From assembly GCA_965652145.1 (NCBI GenBank), contig CBFGTV010000006.1, forward strand, positions 1-64,000: a DNA stretch of 64,000 bases, read 5' to 3'. Source of the DNA: CBFGTV01 sp965652145 (GTDB lineage: Bacteria > Bacillota > Clostridia > Peptostreptococcales > Natronincolaceae). The translations under genes and the position numbers were made by a program. The notes under the pieces are model-generated. The model did not search any database. It saw only the letters and a list, made by a program, of their open reading frames with translations, and was not told where the DNA came from. Each line of letters starts with the position of its first letter. Position 1 is the first letter of the stretch. Shown piece after piece: positions 54,147-63,274 of the stretch.

Positions 54147-55763
54147 TTATTCTACAGAAAATAAATAATAGTATAAGGGCTGACCACCATAATAAAGCTC
54201 CACATCACAGTCTGGAAATTGGCCTTCGATGAGCTCTGCCAACTGGTTGGCCTCTTCTTCACTGACCTCTTCTCCATAGAGCAGGGTAATGATTTCATCC
54301 TCTTCTGATATCATTTTCTTTAATAATTCCAGTGATACCGACTCTACTCCCTTACCTGCGGCCTTTATTTCGCCGTTACCGATTCCCAGTATATCACCCT
54401 TTTTAATGGTTATATCGTTGAAGCTGGTGTCACGAACGGCAAAGGTCACCTGACCGGTCTTAACATTACTGAGGGCTGCTGTCATCTCAGCTTCATTTTC
54501 ATCGATTCCTGCTTCAGGATTAAAGGCTAGGGCAGCTGTAATACCCTGAGGAACTGACTTAGACGGAATCACCCTGATATTCTTTGAAGAAATTTCCTTG
54601 GCCTGATTGGCAGCCATAATAATATTACTGTTGTTGGGTAAAATGTAAATTGTCTCTGCATTGACTTCCTCTATCGCCTTTAAAAAATCTTCAGTACTGG
54701 GATTCATGGTTTGGCCGCCCTCAATAATTTGATCGACACCCAAATCAGAGAAGATTTTTGTTAAGCCCTTACCCATTGTGACAGTGATCATACCATAGGC
54801 CTTTGTCTCTGCCTGCTGGGGTTGAGGCTCACTTTTTTCAACGGGGGGTCTGTGCTGCAGTCTCATATTATCGATCTTAATATCAGCCAACAGCCCCAAT
54901 TCAATCCCGAATTCCATGACCTTGCCAGGATGGTTTGTATGGATATGTACCTTAACGACATTATCGTTTCCCACCACCAGCATGGAATCTCCAAGGGTTT
55001 CTATTTTACTTTTCAACGCTTCAATATCCACGTGCTTTGCACGGATAATGAATTCCGTACAGTAGCCAAATTCCAATTCTGCGCCATGATGAAATTCATC
55101 CTCCACCACAATCTGGGTGATTTCTTCATCCTCTATATAGGTTGTTTTTCCCGTCATCGCCGCCAGGGCACCGGCATAAATATAGATAAGACCCTTTCCG
55201 CCACTGTCTACTACCCCTGCATCCTTTAAAACCTTCAGCATTTCAGGGGTTTTTCTTAAGGTTTCCTCTGCCTGGGCAATGGTCTTTTCTAAAAAGGCCA
55301 CATGGTTCTTTTCTCGTTTTGCAATTTCCACTGCCTTTTCGGCACTTTCCCGGGCAACGGTTAAAATCGTTCCCTCCACAGGCTTCATAACAGCCTTGTA
55401 GGCAGTATCTGATCCACTTTTAAAGGCTTTGGCTAAATCCACCGTACTAAGCCTTTTCTTTCCCTTAACTCCCTTGGCAAAGCCTCTGAAAAGCTGTGAA
55501 AGAATGACTCCAGAATTTCCCCTGGCACCCATTAATGAACCATTGGCCAGGGCATTAGCCACCGCCTCCAATGTGATGGTATTGACGGCCTTCACTTCCT
55601 TTACGGCTGATTGCATGGTTAAGGACATATTAGTCCCTGTGTCTCCGTCGGGAACAGGAAATACATTTAACGCATTTACAACCTGCTTATTCTGTTCCAG
55701 TGATTGTGCTCCTTCAATAATCATTTTCTTCAATAGTTGCCCATCTATATATTCTATTATCAA
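54147..55763 (-). CDS. DAK-domain fatty acid kinase FakA-like (YloV)
   Basis: 538 residues. N-terminal Dak2 nucleotide domain with NVFPVPDGDTGTNMSLTMQS and GARGNSGVILSQLFRG; a middle domain with DSGGKGLIYIYAGAL; and a C-terminal EDD-like region. FakA phosphorylates fatty acids bound to FakB so that host or medium fatty acids can be used; the FakB partner is not in this window. The start is TTG, with GGAGGT upstream. Confidence 0.9.
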   Translation of the reverse strand: MIIEYIDGQLLKKMIIEGAQSLEQNKQVVNALNVFPVPDGDTGTNMSLTMQSAVKEVKAVNTITLEAVANALANGSLMGARGNSGVILSQLFRGFAKGVKGKKRLSTVDLAKAFKSGSDTAYKAVMKPVEGTILTVARESAEKAVEIAKREKNHVAFLEKTIAQAEETLRKTPEMLKVLKDAGVVDSGGKGLIYIYAGALAAMTGKTTYIEDEEITQIVVEDEFHHGAELEFGYCTEFIIRAKHVDIEALKSKIETLGDSMLVVGNDNVVKVHIHTNHPGKVMEFGIELGLLADIKIDNMRLQHRPPVEKSEPQPQQAETKAYGMITVTMGKGLTKIFSDLGVDQIIEGGQTMNPSTEDFLKAIEEVNAETIYILPNNSNIIMAANQAKEISSKNIRVIPSKSVPQGITAALAFNPEAGIDENEAEMTAALSNVKTGQVTFAVRDTSFNDITIKKGDILGIGNGEIKAAGKGVESVSLELLKKMISEEDEIITLLYGEEVSEEEANQLAELIEGQFPDCDVELYYGGQPLYYYLFSVE

Positions 55764-55781
55764 TCCTAGTACCTCCTTAAA

Positions 55782-56138
55782 TTACTTTTCAACTCTGACT
55801 CCCTGTACAGTAATGTTTACCTTTTTAACCTTCATTCCTGTCAGGTTTTCAATATTATATTTAACCTTTTCGATAATATTGTTGGCAACAACAGAAATTC
55901 TTGTACCAAATTCCACAATCACAAATAAATCAATTGTAATGGTATCATCTTCGGTCTGTACCTTTACACCCTTACTGGATTGCTCTCGTTTTAAAAGCTC
56001 CACCAATCCACCTGCGGCTGATTTTGCAGCCATACCCACCAGGCCATAGCATTCCATTGCAGAAGCCCCGGCGATCGATGCCAATACATGATCATCAATT
56101 ATAATTGTACCAAGCTCATTTGATATTTTACCAGGCAT
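55782..56138 (-). CDS. Asp23/Gls24 family protein (YloU)
   Basis: 118 residues. The family motif GTIIIDDHVLASIAGASAMECYGLVGMAAK and the C-terminal MKVKKVNITVQGVRV are conserved. Asp23 proteins are envelope-stress-linked, often membrane-peripheral. It precedes the FakA-like gene by 18 bases as in B. subtilis yloU-yloV. AGGAGG precedes the ATG. Confidence 0.93.
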   Translation of the reverse strand: MPGKISNELGTIIIDDHVLASIAGASAMECYGLVGMAAKSAAGGLVELLKREQSSKGVKVQTEDDTITIDLFVIVEFGTRISVVANNIIEKVKYNIENLTGMKVKKVNITVQGVRVEK

Positions 56139-56557
56139 GCGTATTCCTCCTTTACTTTATGTGCTTTATTATCCTAATACTTATACCCTACTGCAGTAAA
56201 ATCATCATATTGATTATGAATAACCTCACCATAGGAAGGCAAGCTTATTTTTCTATAAGCTGTTACGTTTACTTACTTCCTTAATCTTCCCCAGAAAGCC
56301 CTGCTTCATCCTAAGGCCTACGGAGATTGCTTAATTCTAGGGGTTAAGGATAATATATGAAAAATATCTATCCTTATTGTATATGAATTATCAGGATTGT
56401 TCAACAAAAAACCCCCAAAAGGGATGACCCTTGACCGAATTTTTCCAAAATCCTGAGGATCATGATGAATAAATCAAACATTATCATTGCAAAAATAAAG
56501 TAAATATGTTAATATTATAATGTTTTTAGTTTGCCCTGTTAAAAGGAGGTGTATATC
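56139..56557. other. 419-bp gene-free divergent region between asp23 and rpmB
   Basis: Holds the rpmB leader (TATAAT-like hexamer at 56516-56521 with no good -35) and the asp23 promoter, which I could not fix. Dyads seen: AGCTTAT/ATAAGCT (56242-56261) and AAGGATA/TATCCTT (56346-56375). No extra gene was found. Confidence 0.55.
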
Positions 56558-56749
56558 ATGGCAAAAGTTTGTGACGTGTGCGCTAAGGGAAAAGTATTTG
56601 GAAACCAAGTAAGTCACTCTAATCGACATAACAGCAAAACCTGGTCTCCCAATTTAAGAAGAGTCAGAGCAATTGTTAACGGTACTCCAAAGAGAATCAA
56701 CGTTTGTACTAGATGCTTACGATCTGGAAGGGTTGAAAGAGCATTATAA
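56558..56749 (+). CDS. rpmB: 50S ribosomal protein L28
   Basis: 63 residues from the ATG at 56558 (AAAGGAGG, 8 bases). MAKVCDVCAKGKVFGNQVSHS and VCTRCLRSGRV show the zinc-binding CxxC pairs. It lies alone on the plus strand, divergent from asp23, as in B. subtilis. Confidence 0.97.
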   Translation: MAKVCDVCAKGKVFGNQVSHSNRHNSKTWSPNLRRVRAIVNGTPKRINVCTRCLRSGRVERAL

Positions 56750-56767
56750 TTTAGCGATGATGAATAT

Positions 56768-56799
56768 AAAAGCCGCCTAATTAATAGGATAGGCTTTTT
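56768..56799 (+). terminator. Terminator after rpmB
   Basis: AAAAGCC/GGCTTTT outer stem (56768-56774 with 56792-56798) with an inner CCTA/TAGG pairing, followed by T-rich sequence. Confidence 0.85.
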
Positions 56800-56862
56800 A
56801 TATTTTTTGACCTGTCCATTATTTTGACGAGTTTATTTTTTGCCGACAAATCCCTTATTAGC

Positions 56863-57036
56863 TTAAAACTGAAAGATAAGTATTCCTACTACAACACAGC
56901 CACACCCGAATATAAAGATCCAAAATTTAAAGGGAATGGTAAAAATCAAAATACCGATTCCAAGGGCGGTGAAAGCCAAGCCCAAAAGCGTTGCCATGGA
57001 AAGATGATGTCTTCTTCGCCTTCTTCTTTGAAACAT
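56863..57036 (-). CDS. Small two-helix membrane protein (57 residues) in the usual spoVM position
   Basis: 57 residues from the ATG at 57036, with a GGGTGA site upstream. The N-terminus is six arginines and two histidines (QRRRRRRHH), followed by two hydrophobic helices (about 15-32 and 37-55). No family is recognised. A promoter with perfect TATAAT lies 30 bases before the ATG, which supports a real gene. It sits between thiN and rpmB, where B. subtilis has the sporulation peptide gene spoVM, but the sequence does not resemble SpoVM. Confidence 0.55.
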   Translation of the reverse strand: MFQRRRRRRHHLSMATLLGLAFTALGIGILIFTIPFKFWIFIFGCGCVVVGILIFQF

Positions 57037-57068
57037 AAAATCACCCACTTTATTTTTTCTCTCTACCC

Positions 57069-57097
57069 ATTATATTCGCAAAATAAAAAAATGCCAC
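57069..57097 (-). promoter_or_regulatory. Promoter of the small membrane protein gene, overlapping the thiN terminator
   Basis: On the minus strand GTGGCA (57097-57092), 17-bp spacer and perfect TATAAT (57074-57069). The -35 is inside the thiN terminator stem. The predicted leader is about 26 bases. Confidence 0.5.
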
Positions 57098-57113
57098 AAA
57101 ACGTAGGCATTTT
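57085..57113 (-). terminator. Terminator of the rsmB-thiN operon
   Basis: 8-bp perfect stem AAAATGCC/GGCATTTT (57106-57113 with 57088-57095), 10-base loop, followed by a T-run on the minus strand. It lies about 20 bases after the thiN stop. Confidence 0.8.
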
Positions 57114-57133
57114 TATTATTTTTATGCTTCCTT

Positions 57134-57772
57134 TCAGCCTTCCTTTCCCTGATACACCAGCAAGACACCCTTTTTTAGTGTGATCAGGCCCCGATGCTCC
57201 AATAGGCGATTGCTGATACCAAGAGAGCTTCCCCGGGGGATATCATGATTTGTTAATGGATATTCCAGTCCCTTCAGGGTAACCCCCTCTGCAAGCTCAG
57301 AAAGGGGAATGATAGAGACAATTTCCCCCGGCTCCCCCTCGATCTCCAGCCGACTGTCGGTAATAGTCAACTGCCCTGTTTCATTGATCAGCCTTGCCTT
57401 AATTCCCTGGCGGCGCAGCCGATCTAAAAATAGTATATTGCTAAGACTATGATCCCACCGGGAGCCAATTCCTCCTAATAGGGTAATGCAATGGGGCTTT
57501 AAGGCCAACGCATATTCCAGGGCCAGCTCTGAATCGGTAGAATCTTTTTGTACCGGAAATTGTCTAAGGTTTACATTCCTTTCCTTCATCCATTCCAAAT
57601 CCTCTGGTGCTATGGAATCGAAGTCCCCCACCAAGAGATTGGGTACAAGACCAATGGCCACCAAATACCTGGCAGCTCCATCGGCACAAATGATATAAAC
57701 ATCCTTGGAACATCTGGAAAGCAGTCCTTCTAATCCACTGACATCACCGTTGGCTATAATCATTACTTCCAT
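57134..57772 (-). CDS. thiN: Thiamine pyrophosphokinase ThiN
   Basis: 212 residues from the ATG at 57772 (GAGGTG, 6 bases). Converts thiamine to thiamine diphosphate using ATP. Motifs ICADGAARYLVAIG, LVGDFDSI and DSTDSELALEYAL, plus GGIGSRWDHSLSNI, match the family. Last gene of the operon. Confidence 0.94.
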   Translation of the reverse strand: MEVMIIANGDVSGLEGLLSRCSKDVYIICADGAARYLVAIGLVPNLLVGDFDSIAPEDLEWMKERNVNLRQFPVQKDSTDSELALEYALALKPHCITLLGGIGSRWDHSLSNILFLDRLRRQGIKARLINETGQLTITDSRLEIEGEPGEIVSIIPLSELAEGVTLKGLEYPLTNHDIPRGSSLGISNRLLEHRGLITLKKGVLLVYQGKEG

Positions 57773-57788
57773 ACTATACACCTCTTAC

Positions 57789-58457
57789 TTAGGCCCTTTG
57801 AAGGGGAGTGGCATTTTCCCTCATTTGAGCCACCGTCGCATTAATATTTTCGCTGTTGAAGATGGCACTTCCCGCCACGATAACGTTGGCTCCGGCCTGG
57901 GTAACCAAATGGATATTATTGACTTTAATACCACCATCTACTTGTATATCTACTTGTAAGCCCTTTGCTGAAATGAGCTGCCGTAAGGCCTTAATTTTGG
58001 GAATCATGGCCTCAATAAAGGCCTGCCCTCCAAAGCCTGGATTCACTGTCATAATAAGCACCATATCTAAATCCTGCAGAACATATTCAATGGCCGACAA
58101 CGGAGTCGCTGGGTTCAAGGCAACACAGGCCTTTGCCCCCTGCTCTTTAATCAGTTGAATTGTTCGGTGTAAATGAATACAGGCCTCGCTATGAACAGAA
58201 ATGATATCGGCCCCGGCCTTAATAAAATCAGTAATATATTGATCGGGCTTCTCTATCATTAGGTGTACATCAAAGGGCAGGGCTGTTTTCCCCTTAAGGC
58301 TTTCAACAATCATGGGGCCCAGGGTGATGTTGGGAACAAAGTGCCCGTCCATCACATCTATATGGAGCAGCTCGCAGCCTGCCTCCTCTACTTTTTTCAC
58401 ATCTGCCAGCAGATTGGCGAAGTTAGCTGATAAAATTGATGGTGCCAGTTTGATCAC
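57789..58457 (-). CDS. rpe: Ribulose-phosphate 3-epimerase
   Basis: 222 residues, TIM barrel with KLAPSILSANFANL, LLHIDVMDGHFVPNI, MTVNPGFGGQAFI and VDGGIKVNNI. Interconverts ribulose and xylulose 5-phosphate. The start is GTG with GGAGGT upstream. It starts 2 bases after the rsgA stop, so the two are coupled. Confidence 0.97.
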   Translation of the reverse strand: MIKLAPSILSANFANLLADVKKVEEAGCELLHIDVMDGHFVPNITLGPMIVESLKGKTALPFDVHLMIEKPDQYITDFIKAGADIISVHSEACIHLHRTIQLIKEQGAKACVALNPATPLSAIEYVLQDLDMVLIMTVNPGFGGQAFIEAMIPKIKALRQLISAKGLQVDIQVDGGIKVNNIHLVTQAGANVIVAGSAIFNSENINATVAQMRENATPLQRA

Positions 58458-58459
58458 GA

Positions 58460-59338
58460 TTAGTACCTCCTATTCCTTCTGATCTCTAATAGAAGCTGCA
58501 AATAGCTCTCATATCGACCAGGGGCAATCTTACCTCTCTCTACTGCTTCCTTGACACCGCAGTGGGGTTCATTTTCATGGATACAGCTGGAAAACCGGCA
58601 GTATTCCATTGGTTCGATGAATTCCCGAAAACAATGGGCTAAATCCTGCTCCTCGATAAAATCTACATTTAAGGAGCTAAAGCCGGGGGTATCCACCACC
58701 CAACCGCCCCCCTCCAGGGGAATCAGCTCAACATGGCGGGTTGTGTGCTTTCCCCGCTCAGTTTTAGAACTGATGGCACCGGTTTCTAAAACAAGATTAC
58801 TTTGTATCTTGTTTAAAAGGGTAGACTTGCCAACCCCCGAAGGGCCTGCAAAGACCGTCGTTTGATTTGCTAAATATTTTTTTAGCTTGTCAAGGGTCAG
58901 CTCCTGAAGCTTTGTTGTGAAAATCAAGGGATAGCCTGTCGGTTTGTATATCGCTTCAATGGCCTCCAGATATGGGGCCTGGGCCAAATCAATCTTATTA
59001 ATTACAATAATAATCTGAAGCCCCCGACTTTCTGCCAAAACTAAAAAACGATTCAGTAAAGACAGATTAGGCTCAGGCTGGGTGGCTGCAAAAACCACCA
59101 CCGCCTGATCCACATTGGCTACAGGGGGCCTGATTAATTCTGTTTTTCTGGTTTTGATTTCTTCAATAACCCCTAATCCCTTAGATTCATCGGTTATGCT
59201 AAAGGACACGTAATCCCCCACCATGGGCACCAGCTTATTTTTCCTGAATATACCCCTGGCCTTACATTCATAAACCCTTTCACCAAGGTCTACGTAATAG
59301 AATCCGCCGATCCCCTTAATAATCCTGCCTGCTTCCAT
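58460..59338 (-). CDS. rsgA: Ribosome small subunit GTPase RsgA
   Basis: 292 residues. Circularly permuted GTPase that tests and releases late 30S particles. OB-fold domain first (about 1-65), then G4 IVINKIDLA ahead of G1 FAGPSGVGKSTLLN, and a C-terminal zinc knuckle CRFSSCIHENEPHCGVKEAV. It lies between prkC and rpe as in B. subtilis (cpgA). Confidence 0.97.
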   Translation of the reverse strand: MEAGRIIKGIGGFYYVDLGERVYECKARGIFRKNKLVPMVGDYVSFSITDESKGLGVIEEIKTRKTELIRPPVANVDQAVVVFAATQPEPNLSLLNRFLVLAESRGLQIIIVINKIDLAQAPYLEAIEAIYKPTGYPLIFTTKLQELTLDKLKKYLANQTTVFAGPSGVGKSTLLNKIQSNLVLETGAISSKTERGKHTTRHVELIPLEGGGWVVDTPGFSSLNVDFIEEQDLAHCFREFIEPMEYCRFSSCIHENEPHCGVKEAVERGKIAPGRYESYLQLLLEIRRNRRY

Positions 59339-59385
59339 TCAAAACCTCCCGGGTATTGTAATCTGACCCTTTAAAGCTTAATTGA

Positions 59386-61347
59386 TTAGTATTTAACACT
59401 ATGTGGCGCATAAAACTCATTATTAACATAGATTTCATAGTCCTGATCGCTGGTAATGGTCACAGGAAAACTAACATATTTGCCATCACGATCGATGTCC
59501 CGCCGAATGCTTTGAACCTTTTGCCTGCCCTGGGGCGTTACACTGTATAAATCCACCGTCACAACGCCGGTGAAGGGGGTTAATTCAATGTTAATGGTTT
59601 TGGTTTTGGCATTGGCGTTCACTTCATTATCATCCCCATTTTCGTCTCCATTGCCTGGCTCATGGTTATCTACCGGCTCCGGCCCTTTGCTGACGACTAG
59701 ATTAATGGTTGTTTTTTCCTCCACCATGCTGTTGGCAGCTTCGCTCTGGTCCATAACAATGTTGGGGGCATACTGATCACTATACTCCGCCTTAACCTCA
59801 CCCCGCACCAGGTTATACTGAGCTAAGATCTCTTCGGCCCTTTCAAGGGGCAGATTAACCAGATTAGGCATACGAATTTCTACCACCTCCGGGCCGCTGC
59901 TGACCCAATATTCCACCACTGTATATTCAGGTACGCTCTCCTGGGGCTTCGGTTTTTGATCAATGACGGTACCGATGGGGTAGTCACTGGCCTCCTCGTA
60001 TCGTTTGCCCTCCAGCTTAGCATCCCGAAGCTTCAAGGGAACATCCATTTCACTTTCCATAATCAGGTTGGGAACCCTGGTTTCAGGCTGCCCAAGGCTA
60101 ATTGTCAAGGTTACCCTTGCTCCTTCCTTAACTTTAATTCCCTCAGAGGGCCTTTGATTACTCACCTGGCCTTCCGGTACCTCTCGATTATTTTCTTCAT
60201 TCCATTCCAGGATAAAATTATGCTTTTCAGCCAGTTCCTCAGACTCGGCCTTTGTCAGGCCTATAAATTTCGGCATTTCAATTTCATCACTTCCCCTAAG
60301 GAGTCCGCCCAGGTAAAAGAACCCAAAGGTGAACAGCAATGCCGCCAATAGGGCTGCCAGAATTGCCGATACCACGATCCCTTTATTGACACGCTTTTTT
60401 GTTTTTAGAGGCTGATCCTTTTTAACAGGCTCCTTATGGACGGGCTCCAGGTCCCTCTCACTGATGGCAGGAATCACCTGGGTAGGAGAATCCACCTCAC
60501 TGACAGACTGCCCCAAGGGATAAGCGTGGGGGTCCTTTTTTAACTGGTTTAATTCCACCAAAAGCTCCTCTGTATTTTGGAATCGTGAGGACTGCTTTTT
60601 TTCCATTAATCTTAAGATAATATCCGACAGCCGCTGGGGCAGCTCAGGACGATACTCAACCGGTGGGGTAGGTGCCTCTTGAATATGCTTTAAGGCAATG
60701 CTAATGGGGCTCTCTCCTTCAAAGGGCACCCTTCCGGTGGCCATTTCATACATCACAATTCCCAAGGAATATAGATCAGACTTTTCATCGGTATAGCCTC
60801 CCCTGGCCTGCTCCGGAGAAAAATAATGAACAGAGCCTATGACACTGCCTGCATTGGTTATGGTAGATGAGGTGGCTGCCAAGGCAATACCAAAATCAGT
60901 TACCTTTGCCCGGTTATCATGGGTTATCAATATATTATGGGGTTTAATGTCCCGATGTACAATATGATTATGATGGGCATGTCGAAGGGCATATGCAATC
61001 TGCTTGCTGAAATCGATGATTTCATCAAAGCCCAGGGACCCCTTTTCCTTAATAAGCTCCTTCAGGGTTTTTCCCGCTACATATTCCATAACAATATAGT
61101 ATATATCCTGTTCTTCTCCTACATCATAAATGTTTACAATGTTTGGATGGGACAAACTGGCAGCAGCCTGAGATTCTCGTTTGAATTTATCAATTAAATC
61201 CTTATCGTTGGTAAAGTCGGATCTAAGTATTTTTACTGCCACATACCGATTCAACAGATGGCATTTCGCCTTATAGACAACGGCCATACCGCCTCCACCG
61301 ATTTTTTCAACAATTTCATAGCGATTACCTAATATTTTACCAATCAT
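59386..61347 (-). CDS. prkC: PASTA-domain Ser/Thr protein kinase PrkC
   Basis: 653 residues from the ATG at 61347, 4 bases after the prpC stop. Senses muropeptides or lipid II and controls growth and germination. Kinase domain (residues 1-270) with G-loop IGGGGMAVVYKA, VAVKIL (K39), VHRDIKPHNILI (D133) and VTDFGIA. One membrane helix at about 323-348, three PASTA repeats (about 356-418, 423-485, 491-555), a low-complexity linker and a C-terminal Ig-like domain (from about 581). Confidence 0.96.
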   Translation of the reverse strand: MIGKILGNRYEIVEKIGGGGMAVVYKAKCHLLNRYVAVKILRSDFTNDKDLIDKFKRESQAAASLSHPNIVNIYDVGEEQDIYYIVMEYVAGKTLKELIKEKGSLGFDEIIDFSKQIAYALRHAHHNHIVHRDIKPHNILITHDNRAKVTDFGIALAATSSTITNAGSVIGSVHYFSPEQARGGYTDEKSDLYSLGIVMYEMATGRVPFEGESPISIALKHIQEAPTPPVEYRPELPQRLSDIILRLMEKKQSSRFQNTEELLVELNQLKKDPHAYPLGQSVSEVDSPTQVIPAISERDLEPVHKEPVKKDQPLKTKKRVNKGIVVSAILAALLAALLFTFGFFYLGGLLRGSDEIEMPKFIGLTKAESEELAEKHNFILEWNEENNREVPEGQVSNQRPSEGIKVKEGARVTLTISLGQPETRVPNLIMESEMDVPLKLRDAKLEGKRYEEASDYPIGTVIDQKPKPQESVPEYTVVEYWVSSGPEVVEIRMPNLVNLPLERAEEILAQYNLVRGEVKAEYSDQYAPNIVMDQSEAANSMVEEKTTINLVVSKGPEPVDNHEPGNGDENGDDNEVNANAKTKTINIELTPFTGVVTVDLYSVTPQGRQKVQSIRRDIDRDGKYVSFPVTITSDQDYEIYVNNEFYAPHSVKY

Positions 61348-61351
61348 GTCC

Positions 61352-62107
61352 TCACCTACCTTCTTTATCTTCAATATTCTTTACCACCATGACTGTAATA
61401 TTGTCATAGCCTCCCCGTTGATTTGCCAGGGCCACCAAGGCTTCACAGCACTCATTGGGGTCATCGGTTTGAAGCACCATTTGCTCTATTTCATAGGAAT
61501 CAACAAAATTACTTAATCCATCGCTGCAAAGTATAAGAATATCTGATTCAACAAAGTCCACTTCACTGATATCTACCTTTACCTGGAGGTCGGTCCCCAG
61601 GGCCCGGGTAATAATATTTTTTTGAGGGTGCTTCATGGCTTCTCTTTCTGATATGCTGCCTCTTCTCACCAATTCTGCCACTAGGGAATGGTCCTGGGTA
61701 ATTTGCCGAATCTCTCCTTGACGAATTAAGTAGGCTCGACTGTCACCCACATGGCCCAATAAAAGACGATTACCCGCCTTAAGGGCTAGGGTAGCAGTGG
61801 TGCCCATACCATCACAGCTAATATCCTCCCTGGCCCTTTCCAATATGCTCCGGTTGGCCCGGTTAAAAGCCTCCAGCAGAATCCCCTTCAGCGATTCTGT
61901 TTCCAGGACTTCAAGTTCATCGGCAATATATTTTACAATATGCTCCTTTATCGTATGAATGGCAATTGAGCTGGCTACTTCGCCCCCATTATGGCCGCCC
62001 ATTCCGTCGGCAACCATAAAAAGCTGTATATCTTCATCAATCATACAATAATTATCTTGATTGATTTCCCGTACCTTTCCGACATCTGTCACTACACCAA
62101 CCTTCAT
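61352..62107 (-). CDS. prpC: PP2C-type Ser/Thr phosphatase PrpC
   Basis: 251 residues from the ATG at 62107 (AGGAGGGG upstream). Dephosphorylates PrkC and its targets. Metal-binding motifs GKVREINQDNY, LFMVADGMGGHNGGEVAS, MGTTATLALKAGN and LCSDGLSNFVD are all intact. Cotranscribed with prkC, the usual antagonistic pair. Confidence 0.97.
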   Translation of the reverse strand: MKVGVVTDVGKVREINQDNYCMIDEDIQLFMVADGMGGHNGGEVASSIAIHTIKEHIVKYIADELEVLETESLKGILLEAFNRANRSILERAREDISCDGMGTTATLALKAGNRLLLGHVGDSRAYLIRQGEIRQITQDHSLVAELVRRGSISEREAMKHPQKNIITRALGTDLQVKVDISEVDFVESDILILCSDGLSNFVDSYEIEQMVLQTDDPNECCEALVALANQRGGYDNITVMVVKNIEDKEGR

Positions 62108-62180
62108 AAACACCCCTCCTAACCCTGTATATTATTCTACATCCTTCGATAAAATCCTTTTCCAGGAATTATACTAAATG

Positions 62181-63227
62181 CTACCGTATCACTTCCTGCC
62201 CTCTCATATACCGGTTTCTAAGCTGCCCGCAGGCCGCTTGAATGTCAGCCCCTAATTCTCTTCTAAGGGTTGTCTCTATGCCTGCCCCTTTTAAAATCCC
62301 AGCAAAGACCTTGATTCGATCCTGATGGGATTTTCGATAGGGGCTTTCATCCACCTGATTAACCGGAATTAAGTTCACATGACATAAAAGCCCTTTTAAA
62401 AGATACGCCAGTATTCGAGCATCCTCCTCCTGATCATTTTCCCCATCTATTAAAGCATATTCAAAGGTAATTCTTCGATTGTTTTTTTTCAAATAGTATT
62501 GACAGGCTTCTATTATATCATAAATACTATATTTTTGTGCAATGGGCATCATCTTCTGTCGTTTTTCATCGGTGGCGGCGTGGAGGGATATGGCTAAATT
62601 TATAGGAATTTTCAAATCAGCCAGGGCCTTTATTTCGGGGACTAGGCCACAGGTGGAAATGGTAATATGCCGATTTCCTATATTCAGTCCATCCTCATCA
62701 TTTACGTTTTTCAAAAACCTTGTCATTTCCTTGAAATTATGAAGGGGTTCGCCGCTTCCCATCATAACAATATTCGATATCCGCTTTCCCAGGTCGGCCT
62801 CCATGGTTAAGAGCTGCCCGATCATTTCACCAGCGGTTAAATTCCTTACCAGCCCCCCCTTGGTAGAGGCACAGAAGCTGCAACCCATACCACAGCCTAC
62901 CTGGGATGAAATACAAGCCGTTAGTCCATGCTTATATTCCATAATCACCCCTTCTATTATATTACGATCCTCCAGTAAAAATAAGTACTTAGTTGTTCCG
63001 TCAGTCCTGGAAACCAGCTTGGTTTCTATTTTTATTTCATTGATATGGGCCTTTTCCTTCAGCTGATCCCGCAGCGCCTTCGATATATTGGTCATTTCGT
63101 CGAAGGATTGAACCCCCCGATGAAGCCATTGAAAAATTTGTTTTCCTCTGAACTTTTTCTCACCTAAGGCTACGATAAATTCCATCAGCTCTTCCTTGGT
63201 TAAGCTTAATAAATCGACCAAATTCAT
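62181..63227 (-). CDS. rlmN: 23S rRNA/tRNA adenine-C2 methyltransferase RlmN
   Basis: 348 residues. Radical SAM enzyme that methylates A2503 of 23S rRNA and A37 of some tRNAs. Cluster CGMGCSFCASTKGG, the GEPLHNF motif and the methyl-carrying Cys in ADIQAACGQLRNR (near the end) are complete. It follows rsmB. Confidence 0.97.
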   Translation of the reverse strand: MNLVDLLSLTKEELMEFIVALGEKKFRGKQIFQWLHRGVQSFDEMTNISKALRDQLKEKAHINEIKIETKLVSRTDGTTKYLFLLEDRNIIEGVIMEYKHGLTACISSQVGCGMGCSFCASTKGGLVRNLTAGEMIGQLLTMEADLGKRISNIVMMGSGEPLHNFKEMTRFLKNVNDEDGLNIGNRHITISTCGLVPEIKALADLKIPINLAISLHAATDEKRQKMMPIAQKYSIYDIIEACQYYLKKNNRRITFEYALIDGENDQEEDARILAYLLKGLLCHVNLIPVNQVDESPYRKSHQDRIKVFAGILKGAGIETTLRRELGADIQAACGQLRNRYMRGQEVIR

Positions 63228-63274
63228 TCTCCCTTCAAACCCATGGGGTTATATTATAAAATTGTTGTAAGTCT

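Noticed and set aside
55429..56049. 206-codon open frame on the plus strand
   Set aside because: It is antisense to the FakA-like gene and asp23, has no binding site, and its residues (Ser/Thr/Phe-rich) follow from the codon pattern of the true genes.
56401..56440. Terminator-like C/G-run with T6 on the minus strand
   Set aside because: Only a short stem forms and no minus-strand gene lies directly upstream of it, so it was not annotated.
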